From Sporolituus thermophilus DSM 23256 (GTDB lineage: Bacteria > Bacillota > Negativicutes > Sporomusales > Thermosinaceae), in contig NZ_FNBU01000020.1 of NCBI RefSeq assembly GCF_900102435.1, forward strand, positions 1 to 57,399: 57,399 nucleotides of DNA, written 5' to 3'. The notes beneath the pieces were generated by a model. The model had not been told where the DNA came from and did no database searches. It was given only the letters and a program-made list of their open reading frames with translations. This document shows, in pieces, positions 48,694 to 57,308 of this stretch (position 1 is the first letter of the stretch; every line of letters begins with the position of its first letter). Made by a program: the position numbers and the translations under genes.

Positions 48694-49330
48694 GGTCCAT
48701 TTCCCGGCATAAGTCAAGAAACCCTTTCAGTACCCGCGCCGTCAGGCCACAAATAACACGTGATCCATACTGATAAAACCAGACAGGATATGTGATACGC
48801 GGCTTCCAGTCCGGTGAGTATTCAGGCAGGAGCTGGATGGGAAAGTCGGATAGCGGCCGGGTGGCCATTTCCATATGTCCGACCTGCGGCTGGGCAGCCA
48901 AAAGCCAGGCCAGCGGCACGGTAAAAACCTCGGCCACTTCCTCCCTGTTCGGTTTGAGGGCCGCCACATCGGCCGCCAGATAGCCGACAAAAGGATATAA
49001 TAATACCCCAATCTGGCCGATTACCAAATCCAGCGGCCCCAGCGGGCGGATCTGCGCCGGGGCGAGACCAAGTTCTTCAACCGTTTCCCTTACCGCCGCC
49101 GCCAGTGCGCTCTGGTCGCTTACTTCGATCCTGCCGCCGGGGAAACAGATTTCACCGGGCTGCCAGGCCAAATTGCCGGAGCGCACTTCAAACAGCACTG
49201 CCAGACCATCGGCGGTATCCACTAAGGGCAGTAAAACAGCAGAGCGGAAAAAGTCGCTTTTATTGCCAATATCACCACGTCGGGCGGCCAGCCGCTTTTG
49301 CAGCCGGTCGCAAAAATCCCTGCCCTGCAT
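48680..49330 (-). CDS. Nudix hydrolase, CoA pyrophosphatase type
   Basis: 216 residues with a complete Nudix box GGRIEVSD...RETVEELGL (about residues 63-85, pattern GX5EX7REUXEEXGU) and a preceding WQPGEICFPGG that matches the CoA-pyrophosphatase (YeaB/NudL) group, which splits CoA to 4'-phosphopantetheine and 3',5'-ADP. ATG 49330 is chosen because GGAGG is 7 nt away; the ATG two codons upstream is too close. It lies 13 bp after apbE and ends at a terminator. Confidence 0.88.
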   Translation of the reverse strand: MQGRDFCDRLQKRLAARRGDIGNKSDFFRSAVLLPLVDTADGLAVLFEVRSGNLAWQPGEICFPGGRIEVSDQSALAAAVRETVEELGLAPAQIRPLGPLDLVIGQIGVLLYPFVGYLAADVAALKPNREEVAEVFTVPLAWLLAAQPQVGHMEMATRPLSDFPIQLLPEYSPDWKPRITYPVWFYQYGSRVICGLTARVLKGFLDLCREMDQPSV

Positions 49331-49343
49331 GAACATTCCTCCG

Positions 49344-50366
49344 CTATTTTCCAGTAATTTCGATTTTGCCGGCGAGGCCCGGCGTCGTTACTACCCGGCC
49401 GTCCTGGGTAACAAATACCGCCTCGACGCCGGGGAATTTTTGCAAAAGCTGCATTCCCCGCTCAACGCCCAGAACAAAGAGGGCGGTGCTTAAAACATCG
49501 CCGTCGGTCGAATTGTTTAGGGCAACGGTAACGCTGGCTACCTCCTGGGGCTGGCGGCCTGTCCGCGGATCAAGGATATGGGCGTAGCGGACTCCGTCCT
49601 TCTCAATGAAACGCTGATAGTCGCCCGATGTTTCCAGTGTGTCCCAGTCGGTCAAGGCCAGCTTGGCGATGATGCCCTCACTCCGCCGCGGATGCTGGAT
49701 GCCAATCCGCCACGGACTGCCGTCCGGTTTAACGCCGATGACCCGTACATTGCCGCCGGCGTTGACCAGAGCCGACTTAACCCCCATGGCTTTTAGCTTT
49801 TCCACCGCCTTATCGGTGGCATACCCTTTGGCGATGCCGCCGAGGTCCAGGCGCATCCCCACTTTAGGCAAATATACTGTATTATGCACCTCATCAACCT
49901 CTACCATCCGGTAGTTCACCAGCGGCAAAAGGGCGTTTATTTCCGCTTGGGCGGGGACAAAATCACCCTTGCGGCCAATGCCCCATAGCTCGGTTAACGG
50001 CCCGATACTAAAATCAAAGGCCCCGTCCACCTTGGCGGAAAGCGCTTTAGCCCGGTTTAACAAGTAGACAAGCTCCGGGTCTACCCTCACTTTGCTTTTG
50101 CCGGCCTGGGCATTAATTTTGGCCAGCTGGCTATTGGGATCAAACTGGTTAGTAAGGTCATGAATGCGCTTAAATTCGCCGAACGCCGCTTTGACAGCCT
50201 GCTCGCTCCCCGGCCCGTAGGCGGTAATTTCAATGATCGTGTCCATTAAAAACTGCGTTTCTTGGTACGGCTTAGGCGAAACATAGGTGGATAAGCCGCA
50301 ACCGGCCGTTATCAGGACAAGCGGCAAGGCCAACAGCAACGTGGCAAACCGACGATAATTGGGCAT
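49344..50366 (-). CDS. apbE: FAD:protein FMN transferase (ApbE lipoprotein)
   Basis: 340 residues: lipoprotein signal (VLITAGCG, lipid Cys 23), then an ApbE domain: TQFLMDTIIEITAYG, DLGGIAKGYATDKAVE, ALVNAGGNVRVIG and the Mg-site DGVRYAHILDPRTG. ApbE covalently attaches FMN to Thr/Ser in Rnf/Nqr subunits and other flavoproteins on the outer face of the membrane. No Rnf or Nqr genes lie in the window. AAAGGAGTCG precedes ATG 50366; an upstream in-frame ATG (50447) would overlap the gdhA terminator. Confidence 0.95.
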   Translation of the reverse strand: MPNYRRFATLLLALPLVLITAGCGLSTYVSPKPYQETQFLMDTIIEITAYGPGSEQAVKAAFGEFKRIHDLTNQFDPNSQLAKINAQAGKSKVRVDPELVYLLNRAKALSAKVDGAFDFSIGPLTELWGIGRKGDFVPAQAEINALLPLVNYRMVEVDEVHNTVYLPKVGMRLDLGGIAKGYATDKAVEKLKAMGVKSALVNAGGNVRVIGVKPDGSPWRIGIQHPRRSEGIIAKLALTDWDTLETSGDYQRFIEKDGVRYAHILDPRTGRQPQEVASVTVALNNSTDGDVLSTALFVLGVERGMQLLQKFPGVEAVFVTQDGRVVTTPGLAGKIEITGK

Positions 50367-50441
50367 AATGCGACTCCTTTTATCAGGATATGTAGATATT
50401 CGGCCTTCACCCGGCAAAAACCTGCATAAGCAATAGGAAAA

Positions 50442-50463
50442 GGGCAACCGCTGCCGGCTGCCC
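50442..50463 (-). terminator. Terminator of gdhA
   Basis: GGGCAACC (50442-50449) and GGCTGCCC (50456-50463) pair with one G-U, followed on the minus strand by CTTTTCC, 18 bp after the gdhA stop. Confidence 0.65.
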
Positions 50464-50481
50464 CGTTACTACTCTTTACGC

Positions 50482-51720
50482 TTAAATCCAACCGCGCAGT
50501 TTCATCGCCTCGGACAGGCGTTCGAGAGCGACGATATAGGCGGCCACGCGCATGTTCACTTGGTATTTCTGCGAAGCGTTATAAACTTCATTGAAGGCTT
50601 TCACCATCAGTTCTTCTTCACGGGCGTGGACTTCCCGTTCGCTCCAGTAGTACCGATACAGGTTCTGCACCCATTCGAAATAGCTGACCGTTACCCCGCC
50701 GGCATTGGCGAGAATGTCGGGAATGACCATGACGCCCTTAGCGCTCAGGATTTCATCGGCTTCCGGCGTTGTCGGACCATTAGCCCCTTCGGCAATTATT
50801 TTGGCCTTAATGCGGTCGGCATTTTCGCCGGTAATCTGGCCTTCGAGCGCCGCCGGCACCAGCACGGTCACAGGCAGTTCAAGCAATTCCTTGTTGCCGA
50901 TAGCCTTGGCGCCAGGATAGCCGACCACCGAGCCCGTCTCCTTGACATATTTCTCCACATCATACGGATTGAGGCCTTCTTCATTATAGATGCCGCCATT
51001 GACGTCGCTGACGGCCACAACCTTGGCTCCCAGGTCATGAATGAGCTTGGCCGAAAAACCGCCGACATTGCCAAAGCCCTGTACGGCTACGGTAGCCTGG
51101 GCCTTGTCGATGCCTAGCGCTTTAAAAGCTTCCCGCACGCAGAACATCACGCCCCGGCCGGTAGCCGAGCCACGGCCCGCCGAACCGCCGATGGTTTTGG
51201 GCTTGCCGGTAATAACCCCGGGAACGTTCTGGCCGCGCAAACGGCTGTATTCGTCTACCATCCAGCCCATAATGCGCGAATCGGTATTTACATCCGGTGC
51301 TGGAATATCGTCATATTCGCCAATGATCGGAGCAATCCGCTCAATATAACCCCGGGACAGCCGCTCCAGTTCGCTGCGGGACAGCTTGCGCGGGTCAACG
51401 ACAACCCCGCCCTTGCCGCCGCCATAAGGTAGTCCAATAACGGCGCATTTAAAAGTCATCCAGAAAGCAAGCGTCTTGACCTCGTCCATGGTCACATCCT
51501 GGTGAAAACGGATGCCGCCTTTAGCCGGTCCGAGCGCGGTGTTGTGCTGCGAGCGGTAGCCGGTAAATACCTCAATCCGCCCATCGTCCATCTTCACGGG
51601 TATGCTTACCTCCAGCGTCCGCTCTGGTTGCTCAAGAATCTTGGCCGCCTTGGGATCGAGCTGCATGACCTTCGCCGCTTTTTCGAGGTTCTTCTTGGCC
51701 ATCTCAAAAATATTTTGCAT
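50482..51720 (-). CDS. gdhA: Glutamate dehydrogenase
   Basis: 412 residues of the Glu/Leu/Phe/Val dehydrogenase family, interconverting glutamate and 2-oxoglutarate plus ammonia. Marks: GPAKGGIRFH, catalytic Lys in GLPYGGGKGGV (about 105), PAPDVNTD, VQGFGNVGGFSAK (Rossmann) and PDILANAGGVTVSYFEW. The ~412-residue form is usually the NAD(P) hexameric catabolic type in anaerobes. ATG 51720 has AGGAGG about ten nt away. The upstream TGTATACA motif is shared with the glutamate/dicarboxylate symporter gene. Confidence 0.96.
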   Translation of the reverse strand: MQNIFEMAKKNLEKAAKVMQLDPKAAKILEQPERTLEVSIPVKMDDGRIEVFTGYRSQHNTALGPAKGGIRFHQDVTMDEVKTLAFWMTFKCAVIGLPYGGGKGGVVVDPRKLSRSELERLSRGYIERIAPIIGEYDDIPAPDVNTDSRIMGWMVDEYSRLRGQNVPGVITGKPKTIGGSAGRGSATGRGVMFCVREAFKALGIDKAQATVAVQGFGNVGGFSAKLIHDLGAKVVAVSDVNGGIYNEEGLNPYDVEKYVKETGSVVGYPGAKAIGNKELLELPVTVLVPAALEGQITGENADRIKAKIIAEGANGPTTPEADEILSAKGVMVIPDILANAGGVTVSYFEWVQNLYRYYWSEREVHAREEELMVKAFNEVYNASQKYQVNMRVAAYIVALERLSEAMKLRGWI

Positions 51721-51780
51721 TTTTAAGAACACCTCCTAAATTCATTGTATCTTCCTGAAATTTATATGTCTAGCGAATTT

Positions 51781-51795
51781 TGTATACATAATACA
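51781..51795 (-). promoter_or_regulatory. TGTATACA-type motif upstream of gdhA
   Basis: TGTATACATAATACA on the plus strand, 61-75 bp upstream of the start codon. It matches 14 of 15 bases of the symporter upstream motif (47233-47247), in the same orientation relative to its gene. Confidence 0.55.
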
Positions 51796-51931
51796 AACGC
51801 CATAAGTTAATTTTTTCACAAAGTACAAGAGTCTTATTCTCATTAACTATATTGTTTCATATACATATAGGAATTATTAGTCTCCCTGAAAAGTGTAATT
51901 TGGTTGCTATGTAATTATATTTATGAAAAAA

Positions 51932-51956
51932 ATACCCCGGCGTTTTGCCAGGGTAT
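51932..51956 (-). terminator. Terminator of the iron importer operon
   Basis: ATACCCCGGC (51932-51941) pairs with GCCAGGGTAT (51947-51956) with one G-U or mismatch. The minus strand continues TTTTTTTCAT, 14 bp after the ATPase stop. Confidence 0.8.
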
Positions 51957-51970
51957 CATGGAGCGTAGTA

Positions 51971-53041
51971 TTAGGCTGGCGCAGCTTCCGCAAGCGCACA
52001 GATGAAATCCGGCCGGACACGGAACCGTAAATCCATTCCTTCTGTGACGTCTTGCTGAGGGGGGATGCGTACTTTGAGCGTTTGTTCGCTGCCATTTTCA
52101 GCGCAAGCCTGTATTGTCCCTTCAATGGCTGTTCCCGTATAGCTTGCGGAGATTAGTTTCCCACCGATGGAACCGTGGGGGTCAAGTTCAAAACTGTCAG
52201 GGCGAATGGCAAGATAGATTGTCCTGCCTGGCGGCAGCCCCTTGGTATCGCGGCAAGGAACAGGGCCAAGAAAAGTTTTTACCAAACAATCCGGCACCGC
52301 GACAGTTCCGGTAACTATGTTGGCCTTGCCTACAAATTCCGCGACAAACCTGTTGGCCGGGCATTCATATACTTCCCTTGGCGCACCGTCCTGCTGGAGA
52401 ATTCCGTCGCGCATGACGATAATCCGGTCGGACAGGGCAAGGGCGTCGCCTTGATCGTGGCTGACAAAAATCGCTGTCGTGCCAGTCATCTTGATGATCC
52501 GCCTGATTTCCTGGCGCATTTGGACGCGCAGGCCGGCGTCCAGGTTGCTGAACGGCTCATCAAGCAGGATTAATCCGGGACTCGGACTTAAGGCCCGGGC
52601 TAGAGCAACCCGCTGCTGCTGACCGCCGGAAAGCTGATGGGGAAACCGCTCCTGAAATCCGGCTAAACCGACCAACGCCAGCATATTGTGCACCCGCTCC
52701 GGGATATTGGGAACTTTAAGCTTTTTTAGCGGAAAGGCAATGTTTTCCGCCACTGTCATATGGGGAAATAGGGCATAGTCCTGAAAGACCATGCCGATGC
52801 CCCGCTTTTCCGGCGGAAGGCAGGTTGTTTCGTCGGCGACGGTAGTACTGTTAATTATGATCCGGCCGCTGTCAGGCCGTTCAAAACCGGCGATAAGCCG
52901 TAAAGTCGTCGTTTTGCCGCAGCCGCTCGGTCCCAGCAGGGTTGCTATTTCCCCGCTCTGTAAGCTAAAAGAAAGGTTGGCGACTGCATTGCGGGTCTGG
53001 TCATATGATTTGGTCAGATTTATCACATCCAGCCGGGACAT
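51971..53041 (-). CDS. fbpC: Fe(III) ABC importer ATPase (FbpC-like, system 2)
   Basis: 356 residues: Walker A GPSGCGKTTT (about 38-47), Q-loop FQDYALFPHM, signature LSGGQQQR, Walker B LILLDEPFSNLD, His-switch SHDQGDA and a C-terminal TOBE region. Paralogue of the ATPase at 18163-19239 but in a Fur-controlled operon. The start abuts the permease stop (1-bp spacing). It ends at a strong terminator and energises Fe(III) uptake with the upstream FbpA and FbpB genes. Confidence 0.9.
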   Translation of the reverse strand: MSRLDVINLTKSYDQTRNAVANLSFSLQSGEIATLLGPSGCGKTTTLRLIAGFERPDSGRIIINSTTVADETTCLPPEKRGIGMVFQDYALFPHMTVAENIAFPLKKLKVPNIPERVHNMLALVGLAGFQERFPHQLSGGQQQRVALARALSPSPGLILLDEPFSNLDAGLRVQMRQEIRRIIKMTGTTAIFVSHDQGDALALSDRIIVMRDGILQQDGAPREVYECPANRFVAEFVGKANIVTGTVAVPDCLVKTFLGPVPCRDTKGLPPGRTIYLAIRPDSFELDPHGSIGGKLISASYTGTAIEGTIQACAENGSEQTLKVRIPPQQDVTEGMDLRFRVRPDFICALAEAAPA

Positions 53042-54700
53042 TTAACCTCTCCTTTCGTGCTTTATCACCGCCAAATACCGGAGGGGAATGAGCGAAACGG
53101 CCACCAGCAAAAGCGCCGCCGGAGCAGCCAGGGTATAGAAGCCTTCGCTGGCCTCTATCCAAATTCGCACGGACAAAGTATCAAATCCGGCGGGACGCAG
53201 CAGCAAGGTGGCGGGGAGTTCCTTCATGGAGTTAAGAAAAATGAGAATCCAGCCGGCAATCAGTCCCGGCCTAATGAGGGGGAAAGTGATACGCCACAAG
53301 GCTTCCCAGCGTGAGTAGCCGCAGGTTTGCGCCGCTTCCTCAAGGTTAGGCGAGATTAAGGCGAGGGCAGACTCCTGCGCTTGCAGTCCCTGAGGCATAA
53401 AACGAACGACATAGGCTGCGGTCAGCAGCACGGGAGTGCCGTACAACATGGGCAGGAACTGACTGGCAACAAAAACAATCCCTAAGGCGATAACAACCCC
53501 CGGCAGCGCGTAACCCGCATAGGAAATCCTTGCAAATAACTTGCCAGGGAAACTGTCGTGCCGGGCACTCAGGTAAGCCACGGGCAAAGCCAGCAAGCTG
53601 GCAAGGGTGGCCCCGGCTGCCGCGGTAGTAAAACTGTTGAGGGTGTAGCGCCAAAATTCCTGGCCAATGGCGCCCTGAACTAACCCTTGGTATGTCATGG
53701 CAATGAGAAAGAGCAGCGGGAATATCACCGAAGCGCTCAAAACAAGCCAAACCCATGCCAGGGCAAGATAGCGCCAGCTGCCAAGGGGAACAACGGGCGC
53801 CGTCCCGTGGCTGCCACGGTTTTGGTAATATCTCGCTTTGGCCCGGCTGCGCCATTCGAGCCAGACTGCCGCCAGCGTAATTGCGACAAGAATCAGGCCG
53901 AGCACAGCAGCCGCCGACCGGTCATAACGGCCGACCAATTGCGTATAAATGGCGCTCGTAAACGTATCGTATCGCAGCATGGCCACAACGCCAAAGTCGG
54001 ACAAAACATACAGCGCCACCAGTAAACTGCCGGCGCCGATAGCGGGTCGAAGCATCGGCAGGGTAGCGGACCAGAAAACCGACCAGGAAGAATAACCGCA
54101 GGCGCGGGCGGCTTCTTCGCAACTGGCGCTCATCGTTTCCAGCGCTGCCGCCACCAGCAGGAATGTGTACGGAAAAGTAAACAACGAAAGGACCAGTGTC
54201 GTACCCCATAGCGAATAGATATCCGGCAGGGCAAGCGCTCCTCCCGCAAGGGAAGCGACCACCGTTTTGAGCACACCGTCAAAACCAAACAAAAAGATAT
54301 AGGCAAGGGCGCCGATATACGGGGGGATAGCCATCGGCAGGGCCAACAGCCACTTATAAGTTTTGCGGCCTGGCAAGTCGCTTCTGGTGACCAGCCATGC
54401 CAGGGGCACCGCCAGGATAACGGTGGCGCACGTTGTAGTGGTCGTCAGTACAAGTGTATTTGTTAGTAAATAGGGTATCCTGGTATTCCAAAGGCGGACC
54501 CAGACGTCCGTATCGCTCAGGGCTGCCCGGTAAAGAATGTATATGACCGGTACACTCATCAAAAGCCCGACCAAAAGGGCGGCGAAAAGTATAGTCTTAC
54601 CCGGCGGCTTGCCACGCCACGCATTAAGCCACCACATATGGGAAAGCCGGAAGAAGCTTATAGGCTTCTCCCGGTAAATATGTAGGTTAATACTGCGCAA
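53042..54700 (-). CDS. fbpB: Fe(III) ABC importer permease (FbpB-like, system 2)
   Basis: 552 residues, about twelve membrane helices, with two fused permease domains. EAA loops are CEEAARACGYSSWSVFWSA and LEEAAQTCGYSRWEALWRI. It starts at TTG (54700) with TAGGAG seven nt away, 17 bp after the binding-protein stop, and meets the ATPase start directly. The chain moves Fe(III) released from FbpA across the membrane. Confidence 0.9.
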   Translation of the reverse strand: MRSINLHIYREKPISFFRLSHMWWLNAWRGKPPGKTILFAALLVGLLMSVPVIYILYRAALSDTDVWVRLWNTRIPYLLTNTLVLTTTTTCATVILAVPLAWLVTRSDLPGRKTYKWLLALPMAIPPYIGALAYIFLFGFDGVLKTVVASLAGGALALPDIYSLWGTTLVLSLFTFPYTFLLVAAALETMSASCEEAARACGYSSWSVFWSATLPMLRPAIGAGSLLVALYVLSDFGVVAMLRYDTFTSAIYTQLVGRYDRSAAAVLGLILVAITLAAVWLEWRSRAKARYYQNRGSHGTAPVVPLGSWRYLALAWVWLVLSASVIFPLLFLIAMTYQGLVQGAIGQEFWRYTLNSFTTAAAGATLASLLALPVAYLSARHDSFPGKLFARISYAGYALPGVVIALGIVFVASQFLPMLYGTPVLLTAAYVVRFMPQGLQAQESALALISPNLEEAAQTCGYSRWEALWRITFPLIRPGLIAGWILIFLNSMKELPATLLLRPAGFDTLSVRIWIEASEGFYTLAAPAALLLVAVSLIPLRYLAVIKHERRG

Positions 54701-54717
54701 AATTATTCTCCTATCGC

Positions 54718-55755
54718 TTAGGGCATGCCTACTTTTTCCAGCAGGTTCATGCTGTTTTTCAGCTCTTTACCCAAGACTTCGAGCTTGACATCAGCCCGTT
54801 TGAAATCATTAAGACTTTTTTCCGCTTTAGCCGGAACGCCCGGAATAACGGGGTATTCGTAGTTAACCTCGGCAAAAATCTTCTGGATTGAGGGCTGGAG
54901 CAGGAACGCTATAAACTTTTTCGCCGCTTCGGTATTTTTTGCCCCTTTTATGATACCAACTCCGGCCACATTAACGGCTACGCCCATGTCGCTTGGGCCC
55001 TGATCAGGATAGATTGCGGCTACCGGCGAACCGGCCGCCTTTTCAAGTTCATAGTAGTAATGGTTTACCCAACCGAGCTTGAATTCGCCCTTGCCAACAG
55101 CCTGACGGACTTCGGTATGGCCTTTCAGAACTTTGACGTCATTGGCCTTGAGCGCCGTGAGGAAATCTTCAGCCGCTTTATCGCCTTTTACCTGACGGAT
55201 TACGGTGACATTGCCGACAACCGATTCATTTGAGCTTATGGCCATGGCTACCTGGCCTTTCCATTTGGGGTCGGCCAGATCAAACAGCGACTTGGGCAAT
55301 TCGCTTTCCTTAACCAGCTTGGTGTTGTACATAATTACCCGGCTTCGAGCAGATACGCCGACCCAGGAGCCATCATCGGCCCGTAAATCGGCGGGCACTT
55401 TTTTTACGGCGTCCGAATTATTGGGCTGAAACAGCCCCTGGGACCTTAAGACCTCTAGCGTCCCGGCGTCATTGGCGATAAAAACGTCAGCCTGGGGATT
55501 GTTTTTTTCTTCCATAACGGCGTTAGCCAACTCGGATGCCCCGCCGGCACGAAGCACTACCTTGATGCCTGTTTCTTTTTCGAACTGCTCGATAACCGGT
55601 TTTATCAGCTTCTCGTTCCTTCCGGAATACACCACGAGCTGGGTCGGTTTGGCCTGTTCGGTTTTTGCCGTTTCCGACGAGCCGCAGCCGGCAATGGCGA
55701 AGGCAAGCAGGATAGATAACGCCAAAAGCGCAAGAACCTTTTTCTTAAATACCAT
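54718..55755 (-). CDS. fbpA: Fe(III)-binding lipoprotein (FbpA/FutA-like, system 2)
   Basis: 345 residues with a lipoprotein signal (AFAIAGCGSS, lipid Cys 24) and a class II binding fold: LVVYSGRNEKLIKPVIEQFEK, NNPQADVFIANDAG and the iron-coordinating tyrosine motif N231-H-Y-Y-Y235 (VNHYYYELEKA). The tyrosine pair is diagnostic of Fe(III) binders such as FbpA and FutA, and is absent in system 1. Two near-perfect Fur boxes lie 17 and 60 bp upstream of the start. First gene of the fbpABC operon. Confidence 0.93.
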   Translation of the reverse strand: MVFKKKVLALLALSILLAFAIAGCGSSETAKTEQAKPTQLVVYSGRNEKLIKPVIEQFEKETGIKVVLRAGGASELANAVMEEKNNPQADVFIANDAGTLEVLRSQGLFQPNNSDAVKKVPADLRADDGSWVGVSARSRVIMYNTKLVKESELPKSLFDLADPKWKGQVAMAISSNESVVGNVTVIRQVKGDKAAEDFLTALKANDVKVLKGHTEVRQAVGKGEFKLGWVNHYYYELEKAAGSPVAAIYPDQGPSDMGVAVNVAGVGIIKGAKNTEAAKKFIAFLLQPSIQKIFAEVNYEYPVIPGVPAKAEKSLNDFKRADVKLEVLGKELKNSMNLLEKVGMP

Positions 55756-55771
55756 AGATATCCTCCTTTAA

Positions 55772-55786
55772 TGATAATCATTTTCA
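55772..55786 (-). promoter_or_regulatory. Fur box 1 (fbpA)
   Basis: TGATAATCATTTTCA on the plus strand, 14 of 15 matches to the 7-1-7 Fur consensus (TGATAATnATTATCA), 17 bp upstream of the fbpA start. Confidence 0.9.
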
Positions 55787-55814
55787 TTCAAGCACGCATT
55801 TAGTTTACGCTAAT

Positions 55815-55829
55815 TGATAATTATTTTCA
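55815..55829 (-). promoter_or_regulatory. Fur box 2 (fbpA)
   Basis: TGATAATTATTTTCA, 14 of 15 Fur consensus positions, 43 bp from box 1. The pair brackets the likely fbpA promoter. Confidence 0.85.
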
Positions 55830-55938
55830 AACTCCAGCCTGGCTTATTTCACCAGATATCAAGCATTATTTTTCAATTTCCGCCGTTTTTCGCATATTTA
55901 CTGAAATTTATGTGCCAAGTTGGAAATTTAGCCTGCAC

Positions 55939-55982
55939 TTGACATTGTAAAAGAGAAAAAGTTACAATGAAAATGATTATCA
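55939..55982 (+). promoter_or_regulatory. Promoter and Fur box 3 of the DUF2325 gene
   Basis: Plus-strand TTGACA (55939-55944), 17 bp, TTACAA or TACAAT (55962-55968). Fur box TGAAAATGATTATCA (55968-55982) overlaps the -10/+1. Iron-replete repression of this gene is expected. Confidence 0.85.
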
Positions 55983-56002
55983 AATACATAAAGGTGATAA
56001 CA

Positions 56003-56305
56003 ATGTCGGTTATCGTCGTCGGTGGAGATCACTTGGGCTCAATTGAAAAGAAACTGTATGAATTAGGCGCCAAAGAACTCATTCATGTTTCAGGGCGAAA
56101 GAAGTTAGACCGGAAAAAACTGCCCATAAGCCAGCGAACGTCTTTTGTCCTAGTTTTGACGGATTACGTCAACCATGACATTGCCGCCAGGGTAAAAGAA
56201 AGGGCTAAAACTTTACACGTGCCTTTAATCTTCGCAAAAAGGTCCTGGAGTTCAGTAGAACAGAAAATTAAGGCGGGTGGATTTGTTAAAGCCGAGCTAT
56301 GTTAA
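56003..56305 (+). CDS. DUF2325-domain protein
   Basis: 100 residues, starting MSVIVVGGDHLGSIEKKLYELGA, of the DUF2325 family, a Rossmann-like small protein often next to iron or metal genes. Family function is unknown. ATG 56003 (AAAGGTGATAAC upstream) is chosen over an ATG at 55967 that lies inside the Fur box. The gene runs divergently from fbpA and shares the regulator. A 41-residue gene follows 71 bp downstream. Confidence 0.85.
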   Translation: MSVIVVGGDHLGSIEKKLYELGAKELIHVSGRKKLDRKKLPISQRTSFVLVLTDYVNHDIAARVKERAKTLHVPLIFAKRSWSSVEQKIKAGGFVKAELC

Positions 56306-56376
56306 CGTTTTGAGTTATAAAATTACCCTTTTGGGGCAAGATATGGCTATGAAATGCAGAAAGGAGCGTGCAGGGC

Positions 56377-56502
56377 TTGGATTTAAAAAATATGAACGTT
56401 GCCGCCCTCTCAGATGACCAGGTTGATGCCGTGAAAAAATACGAGCAAGACTTCAAAGCCAAGTACGGCAGCGACGTTATTCTCATTGCATTTAGGAAAT
56501 GA
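56377..56502 (+). CDS. 41-residue protein downstream of DUF2325
   Basis: A TTG-started frame (AAAGGAG upstream, 10 nt spacing) encoding LDLKNMNVAALSDDQVDAV and ending YGSDVILIAFRK. An ATG at 56392 is a second option. The protein has a helix followed by a beta hairpin-like end, no cysteines and no signal. I recall short relatives of this shape (DLKxL..EQ...VxLIAY) near metal genes, but cannot name a family. It is followed by a strong terminator, so it would be the last gene of the Fur-regulated DUF2325 transcript. Confidence 0.6.
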   Translation: MDLKNMNVAALSDDQVDAVKKYEQDFKAKYGSDVILIAFRK

Positions 56503-56508
56503 GCAACC

Positions 56509-56552
56509 AAAAGACCAGGCGTCCACAATCCGGCGTGGGCGCCTGGTCTTTT
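56509..56552. terminator. Bidirectional terminator
   Basis: A perfect 13-bp stem, AAAAGACCAGGCG (56509-56521) with its complement (56540-56552), with A/T runs on both sides, between the 41-residue gene and thpR. Confidence 0.85.
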
Positions 56553-56564
56553 ACAATTCGTCTT

Positions 56565-57113
56565 TTACATTTCAAAGGTAGCCAATGCGCGGTATACTCT
56601 CTTTTTCTCTTCAACAGCACTCGATATTAAAGAAAAACTTGTTACAGCAAAGCCGCTGCCGCCGGCGGTTAGCCGCAGCGCCTGCCGGTATGCTTCGCCA
56701 TCGGTAAAACAGACATCCCGGGCAAGAGTAATATGCGGCTTATAAGGCCGGTTTTCCGGAATAAAACCCAGCTCCTTCATCCCCAGGACAATAGCACGCT
56801 GCAGCCGGCTCAGCGCGGTCAAGTCACCGCCTAACCCTAACCAAACTACGCGATAGGGATTATTTTGCCCAAAACAGCCTAACGCCCCAAGGTTAAGCCG
56901 CAAAGGACTGTGCCCTTTGGCTACTTGCTGCAGACGACGGCATATATCCCCCACTTTATCTTCCGGTACTTCACCTAAGAACTGAAGCGTAAGGTGCATA
57001 TTGTATTTAGCAGTAAACCGTCCGCTGCTGACATACCGACGCAAATAATCCTGCGTTTGTCCTAATTTATCAAGTATCGCTTCCGGAAACTCGATGCCGA
57101 TAAACAATCGCAT
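56565..57113 (-). CDS. thpR: RNA 2',3'-cyclic phosphodiesterase
   Basis: 182 residues of the LigT/2H phosphoesterase family. The two HxT[L] motifs are in YNMHLTLQFLGE (about residue 40) and YKPHITLAR (about 127). It opens 2',3'-cyclic phosphate at RNA ends. ATG 57113 follows AGAGGTG; an upstream in-frame ATG at 57182 has no ribosome site and would add 23 unrelated residues. It is read away from the rRNA operon end and behind its terminator. Confidence 0.93.
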   Translation of the reverse strand: MRLFIGIEFPEAILDKLGQTQDYLRRYVSSGRFTAKYNMHLTLQFLGEVPEDKVGDICRRLQQVAKGHSPLRLNLGALGCFGQNNPYRVVWLGLGGDLTALSRLQRAIVLGMKELGFIPENRPYKPHITLARDVCFTDGEAYRQALRLTAGGSGFAVTSFSLISSAVEEKKRVYRALATFEM

Positions 57114-57272
57114 AAACAACACCTCTTGCCCAAATTTAAAAATAGTGTCTGCCTTATTTTGCTTCGGTAGCCCATGCTTCACTATCCAATTTTAAGCTTA
57201 ACATCATAGTATATATATTTGGCCGGTCGCTGGCCTTTAACCTCTATACCGATAGCGGAGCATATCAATACA

Positions 57273-57302
57273 AAAAGAGCACCTAGTGTTAGGTGCTCTT
57301 TT
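57273..57302 (-). terminator. rRNA operon terminator
   Basis: A perfect 13-bp stem, AAAAGAGCACCTA (57273-57285) with its complement (57290-57302) and a 4-nt loop, followed on the minus strand by G then A/T. It lies 6 bp downstream of the 5S 3' end. Confidence 0.9.
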
Positions 57303-57308
57303 GTGTAA

